Assembly (NCBI GenBank): GCA_963819975.1
Contig: CAWFYE010000019.1
Location: forward strand, 130,838 to 194,837
Direction of reading: 5' to 3'
From: Palsa-1392 sp963819975
Lineage (GTDB): Bacteria; Verrucomicrobiota; Verrucomicrobiia; Chthoniobacterales; UBA10450
DNA: 64,000 nt
A program made the position numbers and the translations under genes. Below are positions 1 to 9,176 of the stretch, piece after piece. Each line of letters starts with the position of its first letter. Positions within the stretch are counted from its first letter, which is position 1. Below the pieces are notes generated by a model. The model was not told where the DNA came from. It ran no database searches and worked only from the letters and a program-made list of their open reading frames with translations.

Positions 1-687
1 GATGCTGGATTTCACCAGCAACCAAAGCTTGGCGATCAGATCGGGCAGTTGTTTTTCGAGCGCGGGTAATTGCTTTTGCACCCAATCCTGAATCCGCTGT
101 CGATCGGCGGAGGTGAGTTTTGCCGGCGTGGGTGCGATCACCTCACCGCTGACGGACAGCGGGCTGGGGGCAGGCGCCGGAGTGGGGAGAGCCTTAGGCG
201 CGGGGGTCGGCGTCGGTCCGGCAAGGAGCCAGTTGATGAGGCCGGTGGCGGCGCCGGCGCCGGCTTCTCCTTTCTGGGAATTGAGGCCGAAGGTGTGCTC
301 GTAGCGATAGATCATGTCGACTACGCGATCGCGCGTCCGCTCGGTGAACGCCGGTAGTTTCCGTGCGAGGCTCGCGCTTTGCACGGAAATGAGAGGAACA
401 ATCCAGGCGCCCAGCGCCACGATGGCGAGGAATGCGATCAGGAAAATGGTCAAGACTGCTTTGCCGCGGCCAAAGCCGCGGGCCGCGAGATGAGTCACCA
501 CCGGGTCGAGCAGATAGGCCAGGATGGCCGAGATCGCGACCGGGATGAGGATGGGCTGAAGGAAAGCAATGAGGTTGGCGCCGAGATAAACGATCGTGCC
601 GACAATGAGAAATAGAACGACGACAAAAATGGCGGTGAGCGAGGCCCACATCGTTTTCCGCTGCCAGGGCGTGGGATATTTTTTCAC
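1..687 (-). CDS. AI-2E family transporter-like membrane protein (3' end cut by window)
   Basis: This reading frame is open from a GTG at 687 to the window edge, giving the first 229 residues. It shows three hydrophobic segments (about residues 14-36, 41-60 and 78-100) separated by a short DPVVTHL loop, the N-terminal pattern of AI-2E/PerM-type permeases (PF01594). A Pro/Ala-rich linker at about 157-178 is followed by a charged amphipathic stretch, which matches the family's large loop region. The GTG overlaps the TGA of the upstream TPR gene (GTGA), so the two are probably translationally coupled. The C-terminal half is missing. The substrate cannot be inferred; many family members do not carry AI-2. 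Confidence 0.72.
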   Translation of the reverse strand, partial: MKKYPTPWQRKTMWASLTAIFVVVLFLIVGTIVYLGANLIAFLQPILIPVAISAILAYLLDPVVTHLAARGFGRGKAVLTIFLIAFLAIVALGAWIVPLISVQSASLARKLPAFTERTRDRVVDMIYRYEHTFGLNSQKGEAGAGAATGLINWLLAGPTPTPAPKALPTPAPAPSPLSVSGEVIAPTPAKLTSADRQRIQDWVQKQLPALEKQLPDLIAKLWLLVKSSI

Positions 688-2513
688 TTGATCGGTGTCG
701 GGCCGGCGGTTTCGCCTTTGCTCAGCTTAGTTTTAGCGTCCGCAATCTTGCCGGCCAGCCTTTTGTTGTCCTTGTCGAGGGCGAGGGATTTCTCCCAAAA
801 CTCGATTGCCTTGTCCGTCTGCTCGAGCGCGGCATAGGTGTCGCCGATGTGTTCGAACACGACCGGATCGCCTTCCTTGAGCGCCTCGACCGCGTTCAGG
901 AGCTCAGCCAGAGCCTGATCGTATTTTCCCTGGCGATAATGAAGCCAGCCGAGGCTGTCGAGATAAGCACCGTTCTCCGGGTCGGCGGCGAGAGCGCGCT
1001 TGATGTAATCGTCGGCTTCGTCGAGGTGCTTGTTTTGATCGGCCCACATAAAGCCGAGATAGTTATAGGCCTGGGCGGCATCGGCCGGGTCAAGTTCGAT
1101 CGCCTTTTTGAAAAGATCGGCCGCTTTATCGTAGAGGCCGGCTTGTTCGGCGGCCGCGCCGTATTCGAAATAGAACCGATCGTCCACCACTTCCTGCCCG
1201 GTGGACTCGCTCTCGTGCAGGGCCTCTTCGAAGGTCGTAACAGCCGCCTGGCTTTGCTTGGCCTCGCGCAAGGCAATCGCGAGCAGGTAGGTAATCTGCG
1301 GCGCACCCGGGTAATGGCGGCGCGCCTCTTGGAGCACCTGCACCGCGCGGTCGTTCTCGCGCAAGCGGCCGAGGAGCAACTCGGCGAGGTGAATATAGTT
1401 GTCCGGCTGGGCGGCGTTGATAAGCAGGCTTTGCTCGAAATTCGCCGCTGCCTTGGCATAGGCCGCCTTCGCCTCATCCAGCTTTTTGGCCTGGGCGAGG
1501 GCCTTGCCATCCTCTTCCAGGACGCGCCCGAGCAGCTCGTAGGGCTGATACTTTTCCGGATGTTGCTGAATGATTTCCTGGAGCATCTCGATCGCCTTGC
1601 CGCGTTGATTGGTCAGCATGAAACCGGTGGCCAATTTCTCGCGCGCGTTAGAGTCGTTAGGCTGAAGTTCCAGGACGCGCAAATAGAGTGGAATAGCTTC
1701 CTGCACTCGCTGCGAGGCGGCGAAATAATCTGCCGCATCCGTCAGGACGGAAGCATCGCTCGGAGCGAGAGTGAGCGCTTTGCGAAAGACGCCGTCTACT
1801 TTCTGGAGTTCGTCCGGTTTGGGATTCCTTTCACCCTGTGTCATAAGAGCGAGATAAAGTTTGCCGAGCTGGGTCCAGAAAGAGGGGACGTTGGTCGAGA
1901 CTTTGGCCGCACGATCGAGAGTTCGAAGCGCGCCTTTGCGATCACGCGCGGTGAGCTGAACCTCGGCCAGCCGCTGGTAGCCCTCAATCTCGTTAGGGGC
2001 GAGTTTGACCGCCTCTTCCGCGTAGCGGATTGCCGGCTCCATCTTCTTCAGGTACTTGGCGTATATGTACGCCAGTTGCAGATAGGGCCCCGGCTCTTTT
2101 GGCTCGGCCTTGACTGCGTCCTTCAGGATATCGATCGCACGCGGGTAATCTCCCGCCTGGGTAAGAAGGAAGGCAACGCGGGTCGCGAGGTCGATCTCGC
2201 CCGGATCGATGGCCAGAACACGCTCGAATGCCTCCAGCGCTTTCTCACCTTCTCCATCTTCCTGGAGATCGAGAGCCAGGACGTAATCCACCATCGCGCG
2301 CGCCTTGCGTTCTCCCTCGGGTTGGAGGGCGAGGTCCCTTGGGGGATGCAGGACGAGCGAGTCATCCTGCCGGGCTGCTTTCCCAGCCGAGACCGGCTGG
2401 CTTGGCGGATGGCGTTTTTCGTCCAGCCGAGCCGCCGTCGCCGCTAGACAAAAACAGCAGCCGGTCCCAATCCACCAGGCGGGCAGAAGGAGATTTCGAA
2501 GCCGAAGGGTCAT
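684..2513 (-). CDS. Secreted TPR-repeat protein
   Basis: 609 residues from the ATG at 2513. The frame stays open to a TTG 36 nt upstream, but the ATG gives a cleaner export signal (charged MTLRLR followed by a hydrophobic stretch ending AATAA). The rest is tandem tetratricopeptide repeats from about residue 75 to 590, with typical helices such as ALEAFERVLAIDPGEIDLA and AIEFWEKSLALDKDN. TPR arrays are scaffolds for protein-protein contacts; no enzymatic motif is visible. It is the upstream partner of the AI-2E-like permease, with which it overlaps by 4 nt. A periplasmic or envelope location is inferred from the signal sequence. Confidence 0.85.
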   Translation of the reverse strand: MTLRLRNLLLPAWWIGTGCCFCLAATAARLDEKRHPPSQPVSAGKAARQDDSLVLHPPRDLALQPEGERKARAMVDYVLALDLQEDGEGEKALEAFERVLAIDPGEIDLATRVAFLLTQAGDYPRAIDILKDAVKAEPKEPGPYLQLAYIYAKYLKKMEPAIRYAEEAVKLAPNEIEGYQRLAEVQLTARDRKGALRTLDRAAKVSTNVPSFWTQLGKLYLALMTQGERNPKPDELQKVDGVFRKALTLAPSDASVLTDAADYFAASQRVQEAIPLYLRVLELQPNDSNAREKLATGFMLTNQRGKAIEMLQEIIQQHPEKYQPYELLGRVLEEDGKALAQAKKLDEAKAAYAKAAANFEQSLLINAAQPDNYIHLAELLLGRLRENDRAVQVLQEARRHYPGAPQITYLLAIALREAKQSQAAVTTFEEALHESESTGQEVVDDRFYFEYGAAAEQAGLYDKAADLFKKAIELDPADAAQAYNYLGFMWADQNKHLDEADDYIKRALAADPENGAYLDSLGWLHYRQGKYDQALAELLNAVEALKEGDPVVFEHIGDTYAALEQTDKAIEFWEKSLALDKDNKRLAGKIADAKTKLSKGETAGPTPIK

Positions 2514-2565
2514 TGGGCAGACGGTAAAGGCGGCCCAGAGCGGACGCAAACGAGGGGCGCCGCCG

Positions 2566-4368
2566 CTACAATGACTGCACGGCGAACGATCGCGCAGCCA
2601 CTGTGGTCTTGTCGGCGACCTGGTAAGGTCGTGAACCGAAATTGACGATAACTCTCTGTCCGGTTTCCCAATCGGTGTATTGGACCGAACGATCCGGAGT
2701 CAACCAACCGTGGCCGATCATCCGGGCAAAGCCGATCCGGGAACGAACGGAAGCAATTGCTCGATAACTCGCGACATAATCCGCTTTGTGGCTCTCCCAG
2801 AGTTGCCGGTTGATATGCCACATCGGCATCGTGCCGTAGAGAATGTTAAACAGGTCTTTCTTCCAGGCGAAAGGGCGGCTCTGGAAATTTGTGTCGCGCC
2901 AGACCCATGTGCCGGCGACATAATCGTGGAAGGCCAGTTGGTAGAGTGGAATCCTCCTTTTCTCATCAAGGATGAACGCGGCGTCAGAGGCGTAGCTATC
3001 GCCAAGGTCGGTATCGTAACCACCGGATGGAATTTTGAGGTTCGGGTCCGCATAGGTACGCAAGGACATGAGACCTTCATAGAAATCGAGACCGGGGAGA
3101 GCCCAGGTGGGAGAGACTCCTTCTCCTGAGCCAACGACGGTGCCCAGTTCCTGGGTCTTTTGCGCCAGCTCCAGCCGGGCCGCTTGATTTTCTTCGATGC
3201 TCGAAGGATGGCTCGAGCTCAAGCAGGGAGCCAGCTGCACGACAAGGGTGTCGAAATAGAAAAGCTGTGTGCCATAGGTGGCAATCATCCCTTTTGCCTT
3301 TTCCAGCCAGCGAGGCAGTTGAAATTTCGCGCAAATTCTGTCCCAACCCTTGGGATTACTTTCCCGGCGAAGCGTGTCGGCCTGCATGCGGCCGGTCAGG
3401 ATGGCATTGGGCCAGCCACGGCGGCCGACGCGAAAGAGGTTGCCGGTCGGCATGTGATAGGAGCCGGGCACCCAGCCGATTTGTTTGATCCCGTCGAAGA
3501 GGGCCCGATCGATCGGATGCTTGCCATAAAAGACCGCCAGGCCGCGATCGATGCCGGCGGCCTTCATTTCCGAGACGAGTTTGAGATCGTCGGCCGGGTT
3601 CGTGCCCCAGAAATAAACATATACCCCGTCCTTCAGCATCCCGACCGGTGGCCGTCGGCTCACCCGGTCGCGCAATGGTTGCATTTCCGGATGCGCAGCG
3701 AGGAAATAGTCACGATAAAGCTGGGCGAGCGCGACATAGCCGCCGCCGGTAACAAAGTCATAGTGCAGGCGCATCGGAAAAGCGTAGACCGTGGCGTCGT
3801 TAGGTCCGGAGCGGGTGTCGAGATTCCGAAATGTATCGAGACGTGCCGCCATTCCGCGCTCCAGATCGGTCAGGCCCCACCAGGGCTGGCTGCCACTCCA
3901 GCCGTAGGCCTTGTTGATTTCGCTCGGCCGGTCGAGCGGCATGAGCATGCCTTCGCCGCTGGTGTTCTGGACGCAGGACCAGCTCTTGTCGGGGGCGATG
4001 AAATGAAAAGGGTAAGCGGGCAACTTGCCATAGTGCTCGTTAGCCGGAGCTGCTCTGAGATCGAAACCGGAGGCCGTTTCACCCCCTAGCTCGATCGTTA
4101 GGTCGCAGAACTCGCCCGGCCCGACAACCCGGCAGGCTATCGAAGTGGGCGTGACACGCAGTGAGTTCGCCGCCACCTTGAATCCAGGCTCCACCTGCTG
4201 CCGCCAGGTCAGCTTAATGCGTTTATCGACCACGGTGATGGAACCGTCCTGGAGTGAAAGGACGATGCGCAGCACCTCGTTCTCCAATTGCGGCGCAGGC
4301 GATGCATCAGCCGCGATCGCGCTGATGGCGGCGACGAACCAACTAGAGAGCAGGAGCGATCCCTTCAT
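2566..4368 (-). CDS. Secreted glycoside hydrolase-like protein (GH101/DUF5696-like)
   Basis: 600 residues from the ATG at 4368, which begins a good signal peptide (MKGSLLLSSWFVAAISAIAA); a longer frame upstream only adds Arg-rich non-protein-like sequence. An N-terminal beta-rich region (about 25-230) precedes a probable (beta/alpha)8 barrel. Two acidic motifs are visible: FYFDTLV and, about 50 residues later, VVGSGEGVSP. Their spacing resembles the Asp nucleophile and Glu acid/base of GH101-like endo-alpha-N-acetylgalactosaminidases and relatives. The C-terminal part (QYTDWETGQRVIVNFGSRPY) looks like a beta domain. The family assignment is from pattern recognition only, and the glycan substrate is unknown. 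It lies 56 nt downstream of the FTR1 gene on the same strand. Confidence 0.55.
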   Translation of the reverse strand: MKGSLLLSSWFVAAISAIAADASPAPQLENEVLRIVLSLQDGSITVVDKRIKLTWRQQVEPGFKVAANSLRVTPTSIACRVVGPGEFCDLTIELGGETASGFDLRAAPANEHYGKLPAYPFHFIAPDKSWSCVQNTSGEGMLMPLDRPSEINKAYGWSGSQPWWGLTDLERGMAARLDTFRNLDTRSGPNDATVYAFPMRLHYDFVTGGGYVALAQLYRDYFLAAHPEMQPLRDRVSRRPPVGMLKDGVYVYFWGTNPADDLKLVSEMKAAGIDRGLAVFYGKHPIDRALFDGIKQIGWVPGSYHMPTGNLFRVGRRGWPNAILTGRMQADTLRRESNPKGWDRICAKFQLPRWLEKAKGMIATYGTQLFYFDTLVVQLAPCLSSSHPSSIEENQAARLELAQKTQELGTVVGSGEGVSPTWALPGLDFYEGLMSLRTYADPNLKIPSGGYDTDLGDSYASDAAFILDEKRRIPLYQLAFHDYVAGTWVWRDTNFQSRPFAWKKDLFNILYGTMPMWHINRQLWESHKADYVASYRAIASVRSRIGFARMIGHGWLTPDRSVQYTDWETGQRVIVNFGSRPYQVADKTTVAARSFAVQSL

Positions 4369-4424
4369 CAGCAGAAACCTGTCACGAAATCGCGCTCGCG
4401 AACAGGCCCGGCCCTTTTGTCTTC

Positions 4425-5447
4425 TTATCCGCCTTCGGGCTCGGCGGTGCAGCGGACTCGCCGGGCGGCGAAGTAGGATCCGATGACCACGATCGCGGCG
4501 ATCAATTGCGCGATCAGGGTCTCGTAAGTCGGGAAGACCGCGAACCACAACCCGACCCAGTCCGGGATCAGATCAACGAGTCCGGGAACCGGCGTGGTCG
4601 AGATCCAATGTGCGAGCTGCATTTCCTGCGCTTGTTCGCCGACCATGACGAGGAGCACGCCGCCTAGCAAGATGCCGGTCGTGATCAACATCCTGCGATA
4701 AGGGAGCCGCTGCTGGAGGACGAAGGTCAGAATCGCGACGAGCCCCGAAAGGCCAAGACCGAGAAGCGTGCCTTTGAGAACAACGGCGCCACCGAGACGC
4801 AGGTGATAGGTCTGGAGGAAGAGAACAACCTCAAATCCTTCGCGGTAAAGCGAAGTGAATCCGAGCAGGATCAAGCCCCAGACGAGGCGGGTTTGCGAAG
4901 AGTTCGCCGTCGCTCCACTGGTCAGAAGCGTTTTACGCCGCCGATTATGAGCCCGGATCCAGCCGCCCCAATAAATCTTGTGGAAGAACCAGTTCATGAT
5001 CACGAGCAAAACGACGACTGCGAGGAGCCCGGTCGCGGCTTGCAGGTTGAGCGCGGAGACGTTGTCGGCTAGCGCGCCCATGATCCGGACCGCGATCATC
5101 CAAGTGACCAGCGTGGCGAGGAACGCGAGCCCGGCGCCCCACGCGACCGGGCGCCGGCAATAACTGCGCGGGCCAGTCATGCTGGCGGTAATGGCGGCCA
5201 GGACCAGGATGCACTCGAGGCCTTCGCGGAAGACGAGAATGCCGATGTCGAGCATGGCGACAGTGGGACTGACGTTGGCCCGCGTGGGATCGGGCGAGCC
5301 ACCGGTTGTGAGCCCTTGCCAGGTCATCGCGCCGAGCACCCCGAGAGCGGCGATGAGGAGAAGGAGTTTGTGAATCGGGCGGAGCCGCAACAGGGGAGTC
5401 GCGACCGCGACAGGCGGGGCTGACGGCTCTACGGCGGAGGCGATCAC
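4425..5447 (-). CDS. FTR1-family iron permease
   Basis: 340 residues from a GTG at 5447. It carries the two signature REGLE-type motifs of FTR1/EfeU high-affinity iron permeases: FREGLE at 73-78 and YREGFE at 201-206, each inside a hydrophobic helix, with about seven membrane segments overall. These Glu/Arg motifs bind and pass Fe3+ in the family. The usual partners EfeO (imelysin) and EfeB are not adjacent, so it may act alone or with partners elsewhere. A 109-bp gap separates it from the divergent T2SS operon, so that gap should hold both promoters. Confidence 0.88.
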   Translation of the reverse strand: MIASAVEPSAPPVAVATPLLRLRPIHKLLLLIAALGVLGAMTWQGLTTGGSPDPTRANVSPTVAMLDIGILVFREGLECILVLAAITASMTGPRSYCRRPVAWGAGLAFLATLVTWMIAVRIMGALADNVSALNLQAATGLLAVVVLLVIMNWFFHKIYWGGWIRAHNRRRKTLLTSGATANSSQTRLVWGLILLGFTSLYREGFEVVLFLQTYHLRLGGAVVLKGTLLGLGLSGLVAILTFVLQQRLPYRRMLITTGILLGGVLLVMVGEQAQEMQLAHWISTTPVPGLVDLIPDWVGLWFAVFPTYETLIAQLIAAIVVIGSYFAARRVRCTAEPEGG

Positions 5448-5556
5448 TCGGCGGATGTTAGCACACCGAGTCGGGGAATGCTGTCGGCAGATTGCTATTC
5501 TCTAGCGGTGAATTGCGTACGGTTGTGATTTTCTTCCGCCGTCGTAAAATTCGCCC

Positions 5557-6030
5557 ATGCAGCGCCGTAAGGGTTTTACCCTCATTGAAATCGCGATTGC
5601 GGTCTTCATTCTCATGCTTCTGCTGTTGCTCGCCATCCCGAGTGTCACCGGCGTGCTCGCCAATCGCCGTCTCCAGCGCTCGCTCGATGCCATGAACCAG
5701 ATCGTGCGCATGGCGCAAGAACGAAGCGTGCAGGAGCGCCGCCCCTACCTGATCGAATGGCAACGTCAATCCATCATCCTGCGACCGGAGACGTTTGCGG
5801 AAGGGGATGCCGAGAGACCGACCGCAGCCCTCGCTCTCGATAAGGGGCACGCCTACATTCTGCGTCTGCCGGCCGCCTTGGAGAAGGATCCGCTCGCGCA
5901 GTGGATTTTCTGGCCTTCGGGTGCCTGCGAGCCGGCCAACGTCCGCTTCAAGGGGCCCGATGGCTCATGGGAAGTGAATTATTCGCCGCTCACGGCGCGA
6001 CCCCAGATTATTCGTTATGCGGCGAGGTAA
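5557..6030 (+). CDS. gspH: Type II secretion pseudopilin, GspH-like
   Basis: 157 residues starting MQRRKGFTLIEIAIAVFIL: a type III signal with the prepilin peptidase site (G before FTLIE) and Glu at mature position 5. A single N-terminal helix is followed by a beta-rich GspH-type domain (QRSLDAMNQIVRMAQERSV is typical of the H/U family). It would be a minor pseudopilin at the tip of the T2SS pseudopilus. It is first of a tightly overlapped operon (next gene overlaps by 14 nt). The H assignment rests on the motif and the H-I-J-K order. Confidence 0.82.
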   Translation: MQRRKGFTLIEIAIAVFILMLLLLLAIPSVTGVLANRRLQRSLDAMNQIVRMAQERSVQERRPYLIEWQRQSIILRPETFAEGDAERPTAALALDKGHAYILRLPAALEKDPLAQWIFWPSGACEPANVRFKGPDGSWEVNYSPLTARPQIIRYAAR

Positions 6031-6415
6031 GAACCGGCTCGGTTTTGCACTTTATGAGGTGCTCCTTGGCCTGACGATCTTCGTCGTCGGCGTCCTCGCG
6101 CTCGGCCGGGCGGTAGAAAATTGCTTGAACGCAAGCGCGCTGAGCGAAGAGGAAAACCGCGTCCGCCAGATCCTCGCCAACCGGATGGCGGAATTGCAGG
6201 CCACGCCCGGCCCGCCCGATGCGACCAAGGTACTGAACGTCGACACCGGCTACGGTGTCGTAAAGCTGATTCAAAAAAGTGCACCGGAAGAGTTAGTGGA
6301 CAAAGACAACACGATCATCACTGGAATCAGCCGGGTGACTCTACGGGCGGAATGGTCGCGCCAGGGTAGGACGCAAAACAAGCAACTGGTCTTCTATGTT
6401 TATCGTGCGGGTTGA
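6017..6415 (+). CDS. gspI: Type II secretion pseudopilin, GspI-like
   Basis: 132 residues with a variant prepilin cleavage site (LGFALYEVLLGLTIFVVGV): Gly at -1, Phe +1 and Glu +5 are retained. The short C-terminal domain with AEWSRQGRTQNKQLVFYVYR resembles the GspI/PilV-type tip pseudopilin, which initiates the tip complex with J and K. It overlaps the previous gene by 14 nt and the next by 20 nt, which implies translational coupling and fixed stoichiometry. Confidence 0.78.
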   Translation: MRRGKNRLGFALYEVLLGLTIFVVGVLALGRAVENCLNASALSEEENRVRQILANRMAELQATPGPPDATKVLNVDTGYGVVKLIQKSAPEELVDKDNTIITGISRVTLRAEWSRQGRTQNKQLVFYVYRAG

Positions 6416-7028
6416 CCGGCGCAGGACGCTGGCTTTCACCCTTCTCGAGGTCACGCTGGCAGTCGCGATTCTCGGGATGATGGCGCTGGCGATTTATCGG
6501 TTCGTGAGCACGAATCTAACGGCGGTGCGTCTTTCCACGGAGATGAACGAAAGCGATGCCCGCTACGAGGGCCTGGCCAATCTCCTGACCGAGCAGCTGC
6601 AGCAGTTGGCGCCGGGGCAGGGGGAATTGGCGGGTGAGCCCTTTAAATTCAGTGGCCGATCGCGCGACGAAATGTCGTGGATTTGTTCGGCCGGGCCGGG
6701 GCTGCTGACTCGCTACGCGACAGGCCAATACGATGTCACCCTGCGCCTGCGACCGATGGAGCGGAGCGATGAGATGGAGCTGGGCATCGTGCGAGAATCG
6801 GACGACGCCGATGACAAGAATCCTGTGCCGGAGAACAAGGCCTGGGTCTCGCTCCTGAGCGGGGTGCGGAGCATGGAGATCCGCTATTTCGATCCGCGCC
6901 TCAACACTTGGGTCGATCGCTGGACCGATCGCAGCACTCTCCCGCATCTTGTTCGCCTAACGATCGATCGCGCGGGCAGTTCCGTGCCATGGGAGGCGGT
7001 GCTCCCGCTCCGGCGTTCGCCGCTCTGA
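6396..7028 (+). CDS. gspJ: Type II secretion pseudopilin, GspJ-like
   Basis: 210 residues. The N-terminus LAFTLLEVTLAVAILGMMAL is a prepilin signal with Ala at -1 (before FTLLE) instead of the usual Gly, a substitution tolerated by some prepilin peptidases. The C-terminal region (GVRSMEIRYFDPRLNTWVDRW, then PHLVRLTIDR) matches GspJ proteins, where a computed W-containing strand precedes a P..VR.T motif. GspJ is part of the I-J-K tip complex. Its stop (TGA) overlaps the first ATG of the next gene. Confidence 0.83.
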   Translation: MFIVRVDRRRTLAFTLLEVTLAVAILGMMALAIYRFVSTNLTAVRLSTEMNESDARYEGLANLLTEQLQQLAPGQGELAGEPFKFSGRSRDEMSWICSAGPGLLTRYATGQYDVTLRLRPMERSDEMELGIVRESDDADDKNPVPENKAWVSLLSGVRSMEIRYFDPRLNTWVDRWTDRSTLPHLVRLTIDRAGSSVPWEAVLPLRRSPL

Positions 7029-7939
7029 TGATGATGCGCGCTTCCACCAAAGCCAGGCGCTCTGGCGCCGCTCTCATGCTCGCGCTCTGGGCCCTTTTTT
7101 TGCTTAGCGCGATGGTTATCGCATGGGCGCTGGATATTAATTCGCAACTCACCCTCTCGGGGAACGCCAACCGGGCGGTGGAAGCGGAGGCGATGGCCGC
7201 TTCCGGGGCGGAGGTTGCGCTTAGCCCGACGGTCGAGACCGGCTCGAGTGTGCTCCATGGTTCGTTGGGAAAAAACCAGCGCTACGATGCTCGGATCATC
7301 GGGGAAGGCGGGCGCCTGAACCTGAATTGGATACTGGCAGGCGAAAATCCGCAACGGATCGCGCTCCTCCGTCAGTATCTCGAGGTCAAAGGGGTCGACC
7401 TGAACGAGCGCGACCGGATGATCGATTGCCTGCTCGATTTCGTCGACCCCGACGATCTCCCGCGCTTGAATGGCGCGGAATCGGAGCCCGGCTACCAGCC
7501 GAAAAATTCGCTCCTCCAGCAGATCGAGGAGCTGAAACAAGTGAAAGGCTGGGAGAAGTTCACTGCGCGACCCAACTGGGACGCGGATTTCACACTCTTC
7601 AGCAGCGGTCCGGTCGATCTCGTCTGGGCGTCGCGCGATGTTTTACTTTCCCTGCCCGGGATCAACGAACAGCTCGCAGACCGATTCCTGGAATATCGCC
7701 GCGGACCGGACGGGATCGACGGGACAGAGGACGATCCGGTCTTCGATTCGTTTGATCAGGTTAGGCTTGCGCTCGGATTCACACCAGAGCAATTTGCGCA
7801 GCTTGCGAGCCTAATCGGATTCAAAGACCAGGTTGTGCGCGTCGTAAGTGTGGGAAAATCCGGCGATGTAACACGAACGGTCGAGATGATCATTCGGAAG
7901 ACCGCGCAGCCCCAGTTGATTCGTTGGAAGGAATACTAA
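7028..7939 (+). CDS. gspK: Type II secretion tip pseudopilin GspK-like
   Basis: 303 residues from the ATG at 7028, chosen because it overlaps the gspJ stop (TGATG); three ATGs are in tandem there. The N-terminus (KARRSGAALMLALWALFLL) lacks the F-T-x-x-E signature, as is usual for GspK. A large domain has the DRMIDCLLDFVDPDD acidic stretch and SLPGINEQLADRFLEYR, a helix-hairpin-helix-like element typical of GspK/SAM-like domains. GspK caps the pseudopilus. It is the longest pseudopilin of the set, as expected. Confidence 0.85.
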   Translation: MMMRASTKARRSGAALMLALWALFLLSAMVIAWALDINSQLTLSGNANRAVEAEAMAASGAEVALSPTVETGSSVLHGSLGKNQRYDARIIGEGGRLNLNWILAGENPQRIALLRQYLEVKGVDLNERDRMIDCLLDFVDPDDLPRLNGAESEPGYQPKNSLLQQIEELKQVKGWEKFTARPNWDADFTLFSSGPVDLVWASRDVLLSLPGINEQLADRFLEYRRGPDGIDGTEDDPVFDSFDQVRLALGFTPEQFAQLASLIGFKDQVVRVVSVGKSGDVTRTVEMIIRKTAQPQLIRWKEY

Positions 7940-7994
7940 TATCGAACCCGCATCCGCTCCTGTTTTTATTGCTCCGTCCAGTGGGGGTTGGAAT

Positions 7995-9176
7995 GTGGTT
8001 CGTTCCCGCGCGCCCACTGGCACCTGGGATGTGCGGAGCGCGGCCGACTTGAACGAAGCCAGCGGCTTGCTCAACGAAGGTGACGACATCGTTTTTGCCC
8101 TGCCGGTAAACGTAATCCTGGCGCAGCGTTTGCGTCTGCCGACGACCGACCCGACGGAGTTTGGCGGGATGGTCCGGCTCCAGGTGGAGAAGGCGTTTCC
8201 CTATCCTCCCGAGGAAGTGACGAGCGATTTCGAGCTCATCGAGCAGGGCGAAAACGAGAGCGTGGTTTCCTCGATCGCAGTCCATAACGCGAAGCTTGCG
8301 GAACTGGCCGGGCCGCTTCTGAAGCGCGGTTTTATTCCGCGGCAGGTCACCGTTTATGCTGCGCAGCGCGCGGCCTCGAACGCCGCCTCCGGGAACGCTT
8401 TGATCATTTATCGCGAAGGCGACAAACTCGTTTCCGCAATCACCGAGAACGGCAAGCTCAGCCTCGCTCGCACACTTGATGCGACCGGACCGGAGCAGTT
8501 GCAGCGCGACCTGCCGCAACTCGCTTTAAGCGCCGAGCTGCAGGGGATCGATACCTCTTTCCCGACCATCTTGCTGGACGAAAATTCCCTGCCCTTGCGC
8601 GACACGATCGAGCGCATCTTCGCCCAGCGCCCCCGGCTCGTGGGCGTGGAAATGCCGCCCGCCGCGGTCAAGCTCGACCTTGCCCCGGAAGCATGGCGCA
8701 ATCAGCGCGCCGCGCTCGTTAGGCGAAAAGAATGGCGCCGCCGTCTTATCTGGGCAGGCGCAGCCTATGCCGCGGCCTTTCTCCTCTTTGCGCTCTACGT
8801 CGGGATCATTCGTCTCCAGGTCGGCCGCTACCAGAAGGCGATCAAGCGCGACGCGCCCAAAGTCGAGTTCATCCGCGGGACGGAGGCCAATTGGAAGGCA
8901 CTCTCACCCGCGATCGATCCGCACTACTACCCGATCGAAGTTCTGCTCCATTTGCATGAAAGCCTGCCGAATCCCGAGGTCCGGATCACGGTTTACGATC
9001 AATCGGCGCGCAACATTTCCGTGCAGGGCGAAGCGCCTGCGGCCGCGCTTGCTTATCAGTTGGCCGAGAAGGTGAAGAAGCATCCCGACCTGCAGGCTTT
9101 CACCTTTACTCTCGGGACGCCGCGCATTTTGCCTAATGACCACGCGCAATTTCGGCTGGAAGGAAAAACCAAATGA
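7995..9176 (+). CDS. gspL: GspL/PilM-N-like inner-membrane assembly protein
   Basis: 393 residues from a GTG at 7995. The frame is open back to the gspK stop (7939), so a start nearer gspK using a non-ATG codon is possible. The N-terminal half (about 1-240) looks like an actin-like PilM/GspL cytoplasmic domain; one hydrophobic helix lies at about 251-273 (LIWAGAAYAAAFLLFALYV), then a periplasmic ferredoxin-like domain (PEVRITVYDQSARNISVQGE). GspL recruits the ATPase GspE and pairs with GspM. Position between gspK and gspM supports the call. Sequence similarity alone is weak. Confidence 0.72.
   Translation: MVRSRAPTGTWDVRSAADLNEASGLLNEGDDIVFALPVNVILAQRLRLPTTDPTEFGGMVRLQVEKAFPYPPEEVTSDFELIEQGENESVVSSIAVHNAKLAELAGPLLKRGFIPRQVTVYAAQRAASNAASGNALIIYREGDKLVSAITENGKLSLARTLDATGPEQLQRDLPQLALSAELQGIDTSFPTILLDENSLPLRDTIERIFAQRPRLVGVEMPPAAVKLDLAPEAWRNQRAALVRRKEWRRRLIWAGAAYAAAFLLFALYVGIIRLQVGRYQKAIKRDAPKVEFIRGTEANWKALSPAIDPHYYPIEVLLHLHESLPNPEVRITVYDQSARNISVQGEAPAAALAYQLAEKVKKHPDLQAFTFTLGTPRILPNDHAQFRLEGKTK

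Noticed and set aside
194..649. 151-residue - strand frame at the left edge
   Set aside because: Arg/His-rich out-of-frame reading of the AI-2E-like permease, whose true frame runs from the GTG at 687 to the window edge.
849..2447. 532-residue + strand frame opposite the TPR gene
   Set aside because: Antisense shadow of a GC-rich repeat gene; the - strand product has clear TPR helices and a signal peptide, this one has no domain pattern.
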